Below are positions 1-5,114 of a stretch of 10,752 bases of DNA, one piece after another. The stretch lies in contig DATLFQ010000045.1 in the NCBI GenBank assembly GCA_035540915.1, forward strand, positions 1 through 10,752. Reading direction: 5' to 3'. The first letter of the stretch is position 1. Every line of letters starts with the position of its first letter. A program made the position numbers and the translations under genes. A model generated the notes under the pieces. That model was not told the DNA's origin. It saw nothing but the letters and a program-made list of their open reading frames with translations, and searched no databases. Source of the DNA: DATLFQ01 sp035540915. GTDB taxonomy: Bacteria > Actinomycetota > Acidimicrobiia > Acidimicrobiales > GCA-2861595.

Positions 1-1
1 G

Positions 2-79
2 GTCAAGCACGACCGCACCCGCGAACACGGCGCCTTGGCCAACCCCGGCGGCCGGCCTCGCCGGATCAACGCAGCGTGA
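2..79 (+). CDS. C-terminal end of an unidentified protein (partial at left edge)
   Basis: An open frame enters from outside the window and ends at the TGA at 77-79, giving 25 residues. The tail is strongly basic and proline/glycine-rich and ends in RPRRINAA. A short basic tail after a GGRPRR stretch occurs at the ends of some DNA-binding proteins, but 25 residues are too few to assign a family and I do not recognise it. The frame has no stop before 77, and downstream sequence does not resume any recognisable protein. It could also be chance read-through of GC-rich DNA. Confidence 0.3.
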   Translation, partial: VKHDRTREHGALANPGGRPRRINAA

Positions 80-347
80 GAGGTTCGGGGTGTCGTCCAG
101 CTACCGGGGTCGGAGTGTCACCCGGGTACCGGGTCTTGACAGGCGCAGGTCGTTGTGCGGGAAGGCCGAGCGACGCCACGACGCCACGACGCCCCGATCG
201 GAAGTACGGACCAGCGATGGCGACTCCAGCCGCACCTGTCGTCGTCCGCAGGGCAGTCGGCGAGGCCACCAGAGGCGCCACGGACGAAGGCGTTCGGCGA
301 CCCGGCAACATGGGGGCGACCAGATCACGAGAAACAAGGAGAGGGCA
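80..347. other. Intergenic region without a recognisable gene
   Basis: Several open frames cross this stretch on both strands, but none gives a protein I recognise, and their composition (Arg/Ser/Pro-rich) is what random GC-rich DNA yields. It presumably holds the promoter of the SnoaL-like gene at 348. A TTGACA lies at 136-141, but no convincing -10 hexamer sits 16-18 bases after it. A small triple repeat at 171-194 is listed separately. There is also a short imperfect dyad, ACCCG-N5-CGGGT, around 120-134. Confidence 0.5.
171..194. repeat. Three tandem copies of an 8-bp unit
   Basis: The unit CGACGCCA occurs at 171-178 and 179-186, and CGACGCCC (one mismatch) at 187-194, with no gap between copies. 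It lies in the gene-free leader upstream of the SnoaL-like gene. The 8-bp period is not a multiple of three, so it is not a coding repeat. Function is unknown; slippage-generated low-complexity sequence is the simplest explanation. Confidence 0.6.
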
Positions 348-734
348 GTGCCAGGGAAGACGCCGGAAGAAACCGATCGTTCGGTGGCACGGGCGATCTC
401 GCAGAAAGACATCGACGGGCTACTCGACCTTTTCGAGCCTGAGGCTCTTTTCGTCGATCCAGGAAGTGGGGCGGAGCTGCGGGGCCATGAACAGATTCGT
501 GAAGCGGTGGCTGGGATGTTCGAGTCCAATCCGACCATCGAGGAAGCCGCCCCACCCAAGGTGTGGGTCTCCGGCGACGTGGCGCTGGTGTTGTCGGGAT
601 GGTCGATGGAAGCGACAGGGCCCGACGGCGAGCGACTCCGGCAGGCAGGGACCGCCACCGATGTCATGCGCCGCCAGGCCGACGGCACTTGGCGATACGT
701 GATCGACAACCCTGCGGGTATCGATTACGCCTAG
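348..734 (+). CDS. SnoaL-like / DUF4440-type NTF2-fold protein
   Basis: This predicts 128 residues, the normal size for a stand-alone NTF2-like domain. The start is GTG at 348, because AAGGAGAGGG (336-345) sits immediately upstream with good spacing and homology begins there; longer in-frame extensions to position 90 look non-coding. Typical family features are visible. An N-terminal helix is followed by a KDIDGLLDLFEPEALFVDPG-type turn (residues 20-39). A GHEQIREAV helix (about 46-54) follows, and a strand-rich second half ends in the TWRYVIDNP strand (about 114-122) common in DUF4440/SnoaL members. These small cytosolic proteins include polyketide cyclases, isomerases and ligand-binding proteins with no conserved catalytic set, so a reaction cannot be assigned. 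The stop lies in a CTAG shared with the opposing hydrolase remnant. Placement in the NTF2-like superfamily is fairly secure; the exact subfamily is not. Confidence 0.8.
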   Translation: MPGKTPEETDRSVARAISQKDIDGLLDLFEPEALFVDPGSGAELRGHEQIREAVAGMFESNPTIEEAAPPKVWVSGDVALVLSGWSMEATGPDGERLRQAGTATDVMRRQADGTWRYVIDNPAGIDYA

Positions 735-1084
735 GTGCCGGTACGAGCGCCAGGGCACAAGCGCCATCGCCGACGGCGTCGGGCACCTCGAGCACCTGGA
801 AGTGGCTGGCGGCGTCGAGGTGCTCGACCTCGAACCACGGATGGGCATCGGCGTAGCCGCGCTGCGCGTCGAGGAACCCGGGATCCGCCGGCTGCGCGTA
901 CAGGTGCAGGGTCGCCAGTGGGGTGTCGAGGGCGGCGACGGCCTCCAGCGGCGAACCGAACCGCTCGAACGCGCCAGCGATCTCCCGCGCGACCCGGGCC
1001 CACATGTCGTCGGGTTGGGCGGGTCGTCGACGCGACGTAAGCGGACAGCGGTGGGAGATCGAGGTCCGCAAGCCGCATGCCCAC
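731..1084 (-). pseudogene. Frameshifted C-terminal remnant of an alpha/beta hydrolase
   Basis: On the minus strand, the frame through 1017-769 reads like the cap and C-terminal part of an alpha/beta-fold hydrolase. It has a DDMWARVAREIAGAFERFGSP helix, a TLHLYAQPADPGFLDAQ segment (the strand before the acid-containing loop), HPWFEVEHLDA, and ASHFQVLEVPDAV with the presumed catalytic His encoded at 802-804. The nucleophile-elbow half is absent. A plausible upstream continuation (LADLDLPPLSAYVAS, about 1078-1028) lies in a different frame, so a frameshift is inferred near 1017-1028. The matching frame runs past the expected C-terminus into the SnoaL-like gene, while another frame stops at TAG 733-731. 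There is no start codon with a ribosome site, and the DUF3140 gene lies directly upstream. I read it as a decayed gene fragment. Sequencing error could account for the shift but not for the missing N-terminal half. Confidence 0.68.
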
Positions 1085-1109
1085 CGGCTTCTTGGCGGGC
1101 CGACGGCCG

Positions 1110-1469
1110 CTACTCCTTCAGCGGGTCGTGTCCCCAGTTCATCAGCGAGTAGCGCCAGCGGGAGGTGTCAAGGCGCTCCTTTCCCGGCCTCTGCGCCAGG
1201 TGCCGGTGGACGTAGCCGACCACCTTCCGCATGTGATCGTAATCATTGTCGTCGAGGTCGGCCTTCTTCTTCGCTTTGATGGCGAGGATCCCGCGGCCCG
1301 AGTCGTGCCCAACAGACTCCGCGCCGCCTGCACCCGACTTCTTGTCACCGTCGACGACGCCGACGGATTTCGAGGCGTCGGTGCCGAGCCACTCCTCGAG
1401 TTCGCGGGGCGCCATGTTGACCGCCTGTTCGAACTCCTTATAGACGTCGTCGCGGTCGTCGCTCGTCAC
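1110..1469 (-). CDS. DUF3140 family protein
   Basis: This is a 119-residue, full-length DUF3140 protein. The hallmark blocks are an N-terminal helix with EFEQAVNMAPRELEEWL (about 12-28), the SVG-DSGRGILAIKAKKKADL segment (about 52-72), the DYDHMRKVVGYVHRHLAQRP block (about 76-95), and the near-invariant DTSRWRYSLMNWGHDPLKE end (about 101-119). The family is often annotated as DNA-binding, but I know of no established biochemical role. The start is GTG at 1469-1467, overlapping the TGA of the upstream DUF2945 gene (1468-1466) as GTGA. No good ribosome site precedes it, so it is probably translated by coupling. It is rich in charged residues and has no signal peptide or membrane segment. No terminator hairpin is evident after the stop. 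Confidence 0.88.
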   Translation of the reverse strand: MTSDDRDDVYKEFEQAVNMAPRELEEWLGTDASKSVGVVDGDKKSGAGGAESVGHDSGRGILAIKAKKKADLDDNDYDHMRKVVGYVHRHLAQRPGKERLDTSRWRYSLMNWGHDPLKE

Positions 1470-1678
1470 GTGCTTTTCTTCTTCAGCGCCGACGGCTTGT
1501 GCACGGCCTCGCCGCCGCTCTTGTCGCTCTTCACGAGGTACTGCGGATCCTCGTCGGAGGCGCGAACCTGCCGCCTCGCCGCCTTGGTGTCAGAGGTGAT
1601 CTTCCTCTTCACCTTGCCGACAGCCTCGCTCCCGTGGGACTTCCACGTCACCTCGTCACCTTGAGAGAACTCGTTCAT
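1466..1678 (-). CDS. DUF2945 / HVA1-type TUDOR-domain small protein
   Basis: This is a 70-residue basic protein matching the 'hypervirulence-associated protein, TUDOR domain' (DUF2945) family. It opens with FSQGDEVTWKSHG (residues 4-16), followed by the GKVKRKITSDTK strand (about 21-32), then DEDPQYLVKSDKSGGEAVHKPSAL (about 43-66), the family's usual 'YLVKSDKSG..A.HK...L' core. The length is normal for the family. The ATG at 1678 is fixed by an in-frame TGA two codons upstream (1684-1682). The Shine-Dalgarno sequence is weak. It is the first gene of a two-gene unit with the overlapping DUF3140 gene. The small SH3-like barrel suggests binding of a peptide or nucleic acid, but no partner is known. 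Despite the family name, nothing here indicates virulence. Confidence 0.87.
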   Translation of the reverse strand: MNEFSQGDEVTWKSHGSEAVGKVKRKITSDTKAARRQVRASDEDPQYLVKSDKSGGEAVHKPSALKKKST

Positions 1679-1941
1679 CGGTCACTGCTACCCGGCCTGC
1701 AATCCGAGAAACGGCCTGACAGAGGATGGCCTGCCGAAGGGCCTTTGCCGACAACTGCCGCGACGACGGCGATCGCACGCAGATGTTGTCGACGCCCGCC
1801 GGCGACGGCGAGCTACCCACCCCAAGGTGCGGGGTCGGCTCGGCACAGGCCATCGGGAGTAGCGCTTCGAGTGCCCTGACAAGCGACCAGGTCGAGCACG
1901 CCGTCGGGCGCGGCACCACCGCCAAAGGGGTGCACTGAGGA
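1679..1941. other. Intergenic region without a recognisable gene
   Basis: This stretch lies between the 3' end of the HxlR gene and the start of the DUF2945 gene, both leftward. Open frames exist on both strands (for example 1656-1925 minus and 1726-1938 plus), but none resembles a known protein or has a convincing ribosome site. The only hairpin is a weak ACCCC-N7-GGGGT (1819-1835), without a following T-run. The promoter of the DUF2945-DUF3140 pair should lie here on the minus strand, but I could not pick one out. Confidence 0.5.
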
Positions 1942-2643
1942 TCAGTGCATCGGTTCCGCCGTGAGAGCGCTGGCCTGGGGCTTGATGTGAGCGAACATGC
2001 TGCGACCGTTCCAGGTCGGGAAGGCGCGTACGAGCCAGGATGGGCCGTGGAGCTGGACCTGGGAGTCGCGGATTGCCTCGGCCCACGACAGCTGGCCGGC
2101 GTGCCACTTCACGAAGGCCTCGGCTTCGGCGGTGATGTAGAGGTCCTCGTCCAGACCTGAGTACGTCTTGCAGAGCTCGGCCTCGCCGTGTTCGAGCAGC
2201 AACCAGTACCGCTCGTGGGGCCGGAACCCGGTGAAGTCCAGGCGGATGACCACGCGCCGATCGGGGAGTCGGTCCCGGCGGAGTGCGTTGCACATCGACC
2301 ACAGCGCCACGAACGGGTCGAGGTTCTCGGGGGCGATCTCGAGCCACCGAGCTCCCCACTCGCCCAGTGATTGACAGACCTGGAACAGATCGTGGCCCGA
2401 GCTCGTGAGCTGGTAGCGGTGACCGCGCCCGGAAGCCTTCGGTGCCGACTCGACGATGCCGAAGCGTTCGAGCTGCTTGAGCCGCTCGGTGAGCAGCTGG
2501 CGGGAGAGCCCGGGCGCACCGGCGAGGATCTCGCCGAAGGTCTCACAGCCCAGATGCAGGTTGCGGATGATCAACGGGGTCCAACGCTCAGCGAAGATCT
2601 CCGCTCCTCGGGCGATCGGGCAGTACTGGCCGTAGGTCCTCAC
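1942..2643 (-). CDS. HxlR-family transcriptional regulator with C-terminal SCP2-like domain
   Basis: The protein has 233 residues. Residues 1-100 form the HxlR winged helix-turn-helix: YGQYCPIARGAEIFAERW (4-21), then LIIRNLHLGCETFGEIL (24-40), then PGLSRQLLTERLKQLERFGIV (44-64), and the wing with GRGHRYQLTSSG (72-83). Residues from about 105 to 222 form the C-terminal sterol-carrier-like domain found in the longer HxlR subgroup, a likely ligand-binding pocket. Cysteines are at 8, 33, 90, 118 and 158; Cys8 occupies the N-terminal position used for thiol sensing in some HxlR members (YodB/HypR type). The GTG at 2643 is chosen because homology begins there; upstream residues in the open frame are antisense to the next gene. 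There is no Shine-Dalgarno at normal distance, and a promoter placed for a leaderless transcript is visible. It is divergent from the FAD-linked oxidase at 2767, its most likely target, and is probably autoregulated through the tandem dyads at 2676-2717. Confidence 0.9.
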   Translation of the reverse strand: MRTYGQYCPIARGAEIFAERWTPLIIRNLHLGCETFGEILAGAPGLSRQLLTERLKQLERFGIVESAPKASGRGHRYQLTSSGHDLFQVCQSLGEWGARWLEIAPENLDPFVALWSMCNALRRDRLPDRRVVIRLDFTGFRPHERYWLLLEHGEAELCKTYSGLDEDLYITAEAEAFVKWHAGQLSWAEAIRDSQVQLHGPSWLVRAFPTWNGRSMFAHIKPQASALTAEPMH

Positions 2644-2649
2644 GAGCGC

Positions 2650-2678
2650 AGTATCCCGCTCCCTCCCGCTGCGGTGAA
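2650..2678 (-). promoter_or_regulatory. Candidate promoter of the HxlR gene (leaderless)
   Basis: On the minus strand, TTCACC (2678-2673, 4 of 6 matches to TTGACA) is followed by exactly 17 bases and then GATACT (2655-2650). The first base of the GTG start lies 7 bases after the -10 hexamer, the normal distance to a transcription start. The mRNA would therefore begin at or very near the start codon, which fits the lack of a well-spaced ribosome site. The -35 overlaps the first operator dyad, as expected for autorepression. This is motif reading only. Confidence 0.45.
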
Positions 2679-2717
2679 GTCCAGATTCCGGACTGCGAAG
2701 TCCAGATTGCTGACTTC
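2676..2717. promoter_or_regulatory. Tandem 21-bp dyads, probable HxlR operator
   Basis: Two 21-bp units abut exactly (2676-2696 and 2697-2717) and agree at 18 of 21 positions. Each begins GAAGTCCAGATT. The second is a perfect GAAGTC-N9-GACTTC inverted repeat; the first has arms GAAGTC and GACTGC (one mismatch). The 21-bp period equals two helical turns, placing two dimers on the same DNA face. The site lies between the divergent HxlR and oxidase genes and overlaps the candidate -35 of the HxlR gene. HxlR proteins bind such dyads as dimers; the assignment to this regulator rests on position. Confidence 0.7.
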
Positions 2718-2766
2718 CCCGCGGTGCCCTCGGATGGCGCGATGAGCCCATGACAGAGGAGGAGCG

Positions 2767-4209
2767 ATGACGGAGCGAACCACGGTGCAGATTCCCGGGT
2801 TCCGGGGCGACGTGATCGCCTCTGACGACCACGACTACGACGACGCCCGAGCCGTATGGAACGGCACCGTGGACCGACGCCCTCGGCTGATCGCCCGCTG
2901 CCGCGGCACCGCCGACGTCGCCGCCGCGGTGCGCTTCGCCCGAGACAGCGACCTCGGGATCGCCGTGCGAGGGGGAGGCCACAACGTGGCGGGCACCGCG
3001 GTGTGCGACGACGGCATCGTGATCGACCTCTCGGCGATGCGCGCCGTCTCCGTCGATCCCGTCAGGCGTAGGTCGCATGTCCAGGGCGGCGCCCTGTGGG
3101 GCGACGTGGACCACGAGACACAGGCACACGGTCTCGCCACCACGGGGGGCATCGTGAGCCACACCGGCGTCGGCGGCCTCAGCCTTGGCGGCGGCATCGG
3201 CTGGCTCATGCGCAAGCACGGGCTCACCGTCGACAACCTCGAGGGGGCCGAGGTGGTCACCGCCGAGGGCAACATCATCCGGGCGTCAGCCGAGGAGCAC
3301 CCTGAGCTGTTCTGGGCGCTGCGGGGCGGGGGCGGGAACTTCGGCGTCGTCACCTCGTTCCGCTACGGGTTGCACCCCGTCGGCCCCACCGTCATGGCCG
3401 GGCCGGTGTTCTGGTCGGCCGAGGACACGACCGAGGTGCTGCGCTTCTACCGGGAGTTCGTCGCGGACGCGCCCGACGAACTCGGAAACATCGTGCGGCT
3501 GGGCACGATCCCGCCGCTGGCGGTGGTGAGCGAGGAGCTGCACTTTCGGCCGGCCATCGCCGTGGCCAGCTGCTACGCCGGGCCCGTGGAGGACGGGGAG
3601 CGTGCCCTCGGCGCCCTTCGCCGGTTCGGGAGGCCGCTCGTGGACCTGGTCGGACCCACTCGCTACGTCGACCACCAAAGCGGCATCGACGACACCGTCC
3701 CCCACGGCTGGCACTACTACTGGAAGGCCACGAACCTGACGGGGCTTTCCGACGCCGTCATCGACACCGTCGCCGAGCACGCCTACCGTGCCACGTCGCC
3801 GTGGTCGTACGCGGCGATGTTCCATCTGGGTGGCGCGGTTGCCCGAGTCCCCCACGACGCCACCGCCTATCAGGGCCGGGATGCGGAGCACAACATCATC
3901 ATCGATGCGGTCTGGCTCCCCGGCGAGGACGAGACCGTCGGGTCACCGGAGACGGCGTGGGCGCGTGGATTCCTCGGCGCTCTCCAGCCTCACCGTGCCG
4001 GCGTCTACGTGAACTTCCTCGACTCCGACGATGACGCGAGCCGCGTCCGCGAGGCCTACGGAGGCGAGACCTACCGGCGGCTCGCCGAGGTGAAAGCCAG
4101 GTACGACCCCGAGAACGTGTTCTGCAACAACAAGAACATCGTCCCCGCCGAGAGACGCCTGAAGACGACCGGCGCTGCGGAGGGTGGAGGGGACCGACTA
4201 GCTCGCTAG
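2767..4209 (+). CDS. FAD-linked oxidase, berberine-bridge (BBE)-like, HxlR-side paralogue
   Basis: The protein has 480 residues, a usual length for bacterial BBE-like oxidases. Residues about 38-205 form the FAD-binding (PCMH-type) domain. It includes RPRLIARC (38-45) and the RGGGHN motif (68-73), whose His72 is the expected 8-alpha-histidyl FAD attachment site. Further on are TTGGIVSHTGVGGLSLGGGIGWL (about 125-147) and the RGGGGNFGVVTSF loop (about 186-198). The substrate domain follows, and the C-terminal BBE segment ends YDPENVFCNNKNIVP (about 446-460). The stretch at 130-142 has no Cys, so only one covalent flavin bond is expected. Members oxidise alcohols, amines or phenolic rings using O2; the substrate is unknown here. 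A strong GAGGAGGAG site precedes the ATG at 2767. The stop shares a CTAG with the opposing NmrA-like gene. No secretion signal is seen. It is a paralogue of the gene at 5111-6517. Confidence 0.92.
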   Translation: MTERTTVQIPGFRGDVIASDDHDYDDARAVWNGTVDRRPRLIARCRGTADVAAAVRFARDSDLGIAVRGGGHNVAGTAVCDDGIVIDLSAMRAVSVDPVRRRSHVQGGALWGDVDHETQAHGLATTGGIVSHTGVGGLSLGGGIGWLMRKHGLTVDNLEGAEVVTAEGNIIRASAEEHPELFWALRGGGGNFGVVTSFRYGLHPVGPTVMAGPVFWSAEDTTEVLRFYREFVADAPDELGNIVRLGTIPPLAVVSEELHFRPAIAVASCYAGPVEDGERALGALRRFGRPLVDLVGPTRYVDHQSGIDDTVPHGWHYYWKATNLTGLSDAVIDTVAEHAYRATSPWSYAAMFHLGGAVARVPHDATAYQGRDAEHNIIIDAVWLPGEDETVGSPETAWARGFLGALQPHRAGVYVNFLDSDDDASRVREAYGGETYRRLAEVKARYDPENVFCNNKNIVPAERRLKTTGAAEGGGDRLAR

Positions 4210-5114
4210 GTGTCGACGGCAACGACCGTCGGACGTCTCGCTACCGTCGCGCCCGTCTGGAAAGCGCTGGCGAACTCAGTGGCGAACTCGACGAAGCGTC
4301 GGGGGGGCCGCCCCGTCACGGCTTGCACGGTGCCAGTCGTCTCACTCATCACGCCCTGCCGGATCAGTCCGAAAAGCGTGATCAGGTTCGTCACGAGCCA
4401 GTCGGGCAGACCGACAGCGAGCAGGTTCGATCGAGCTTGGTCATCGGGCACGTCGATGTACTCGACAGGACGGCCGAGCACGGTCGAAAGATGACGGGCG
4501 ATCTCTCCATAGGTCAGCGCCTCGGGTCCCGTGAGGGTCAGGGTCCGTCCCTCGAAACCGTCCGAATCGACGGCGACGGCGGCAACACCGGCGACGTCCC
4601 TCGGGTCGATCATGGCGACCCGCTCCTCTCCACCCGGGACGAACAGCTTCCCCAGCTGCGAGACGGTCTCGGCGGTGGCCAGCACGCCGGTCATGTAGGT
4701 GGTCGGCCGAAGGACGACTGCAGGGATGCCCGACGCGTCCAGGCGCTCCTCGATCCGGCCCTGGGTGTCCCAGAACTCGAGCGGTGATCCGATCTCGGCC
4801 CCTACCGCTGACAGCTTGACGATGCGCTCGACGCCGCCAGCGGCGGCTGCGTCGATCGCGTTCGCCTCGTACTCGAACTGCTGCGGGTGGTTCGCACAGG
4901 CCAGGAACACCCGATCGACACCCTTCATCGCCGTGGCCAGCGAATGCGGATCGGCGAAGTACCCTACTGCGAGCTCGACGTCGCTGCCGAGGACGGAGGC
5001 CGCCCGCTGTGGGTCGCGCACGAAGGCCCGCACATGCAGGCTGCGCTCCTGGACGAGACGGACGACGGACGAGCCCACCGCTCCGGTGGCCCCGGCGACG
5101 AGAACGAGAGTCAT
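4206..5114 (-). CDS. NmrA-like / atypical SDR NAD(P)-binding reductase
   Basis: The protein has 302 residues. The N-terminal Rossmann motif GATGAVG (8-14) follows the first strand MTLVLVA. An RAFVRDP segment (29-35) has Arg residues that favour NADPH, as in NmrA-like enzymes. GVDRVFLACA (about 65-74), GVERIVKLSAVGAE (about 94-107) and VVLRPTTYM (about 132-140) are the usual blocks of this family (for example the quinone reductase QOR2 and other atypical SDRs). No classical YxxxK is seen, consistent with the atypical group. It is the last gene of the leftward operon. Its ATG (5114-5112) overlaps the TGA of the upstream oxidase as ATGA, and a strong GGAGAGGAGG (5128-5119) lies just before. Likely a cytosolic NAD(P)H-dependent reductase or redox sensor; the substrate is unknown. 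Its stop TAG (4208-4206) is interlocked with that of the convergent oxidase gene. Confidence 0.88.
   Translation of the reverse strand: MTLVLVAGATGAVGSSVVRLVQERSLHVRAFVRDPQRAASVLGSDVELAVGYFADPHSLATAMKGVDRVFLACANHPQQFEYEANAIDAAAAGGVERIVKLSAVGAEIGSPLEFWDTQGRIEERLDASGIPAVVLRPTTYMTGVLATAETVSQLGKLFVPGGEERVAMIDPRDVAGVAAVAVDSDGFEGRTLTLTGPEALTYGEIARHLSTVLGRPVEYIDVPDDQARSNLLAVGLPDWLVTNLITLFGLIRQGVMSETTGTVQAVTGRPPRRFVEFATEFASAFQTGATVARRPTVVAVDT

Noticed and set aside
136..141. TTGACA as a -35 box for the SnoaL-like gene
   Set aside because: No acceptable -10 hexamer occurs 16-18 bases downstream; a single hexamer match is not enough.
90..347. Extension of the SnoaL-like protein to an ATG at 90
   Set aside because: The added residues are Arg/Ser-rich and unlike the family. 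A strong Shine-Dalgarno directly precedes GTG 348.
1694..1744. Four GGCCT repeats after the DUF2945 start region
   Set aside because: Spacings of 19, 15 and 12 bases are irregular and the motif is common in GC-rich DNA.
1819..1835. ACCCC-N7-GGGGT hairpin as a terminator
   Set aside because: The stem is only 5 bp, the loop is 7 bases, and there is no T-run on either strand.
2644..3219. N-terminal extension of the HxlR frame to 3219
   Set aside because: The extra 192 residues are antisense to the oxidase at 2767 and show no family similarity. HxlR homology starts at YGQYCP next to the GTG at 2643.
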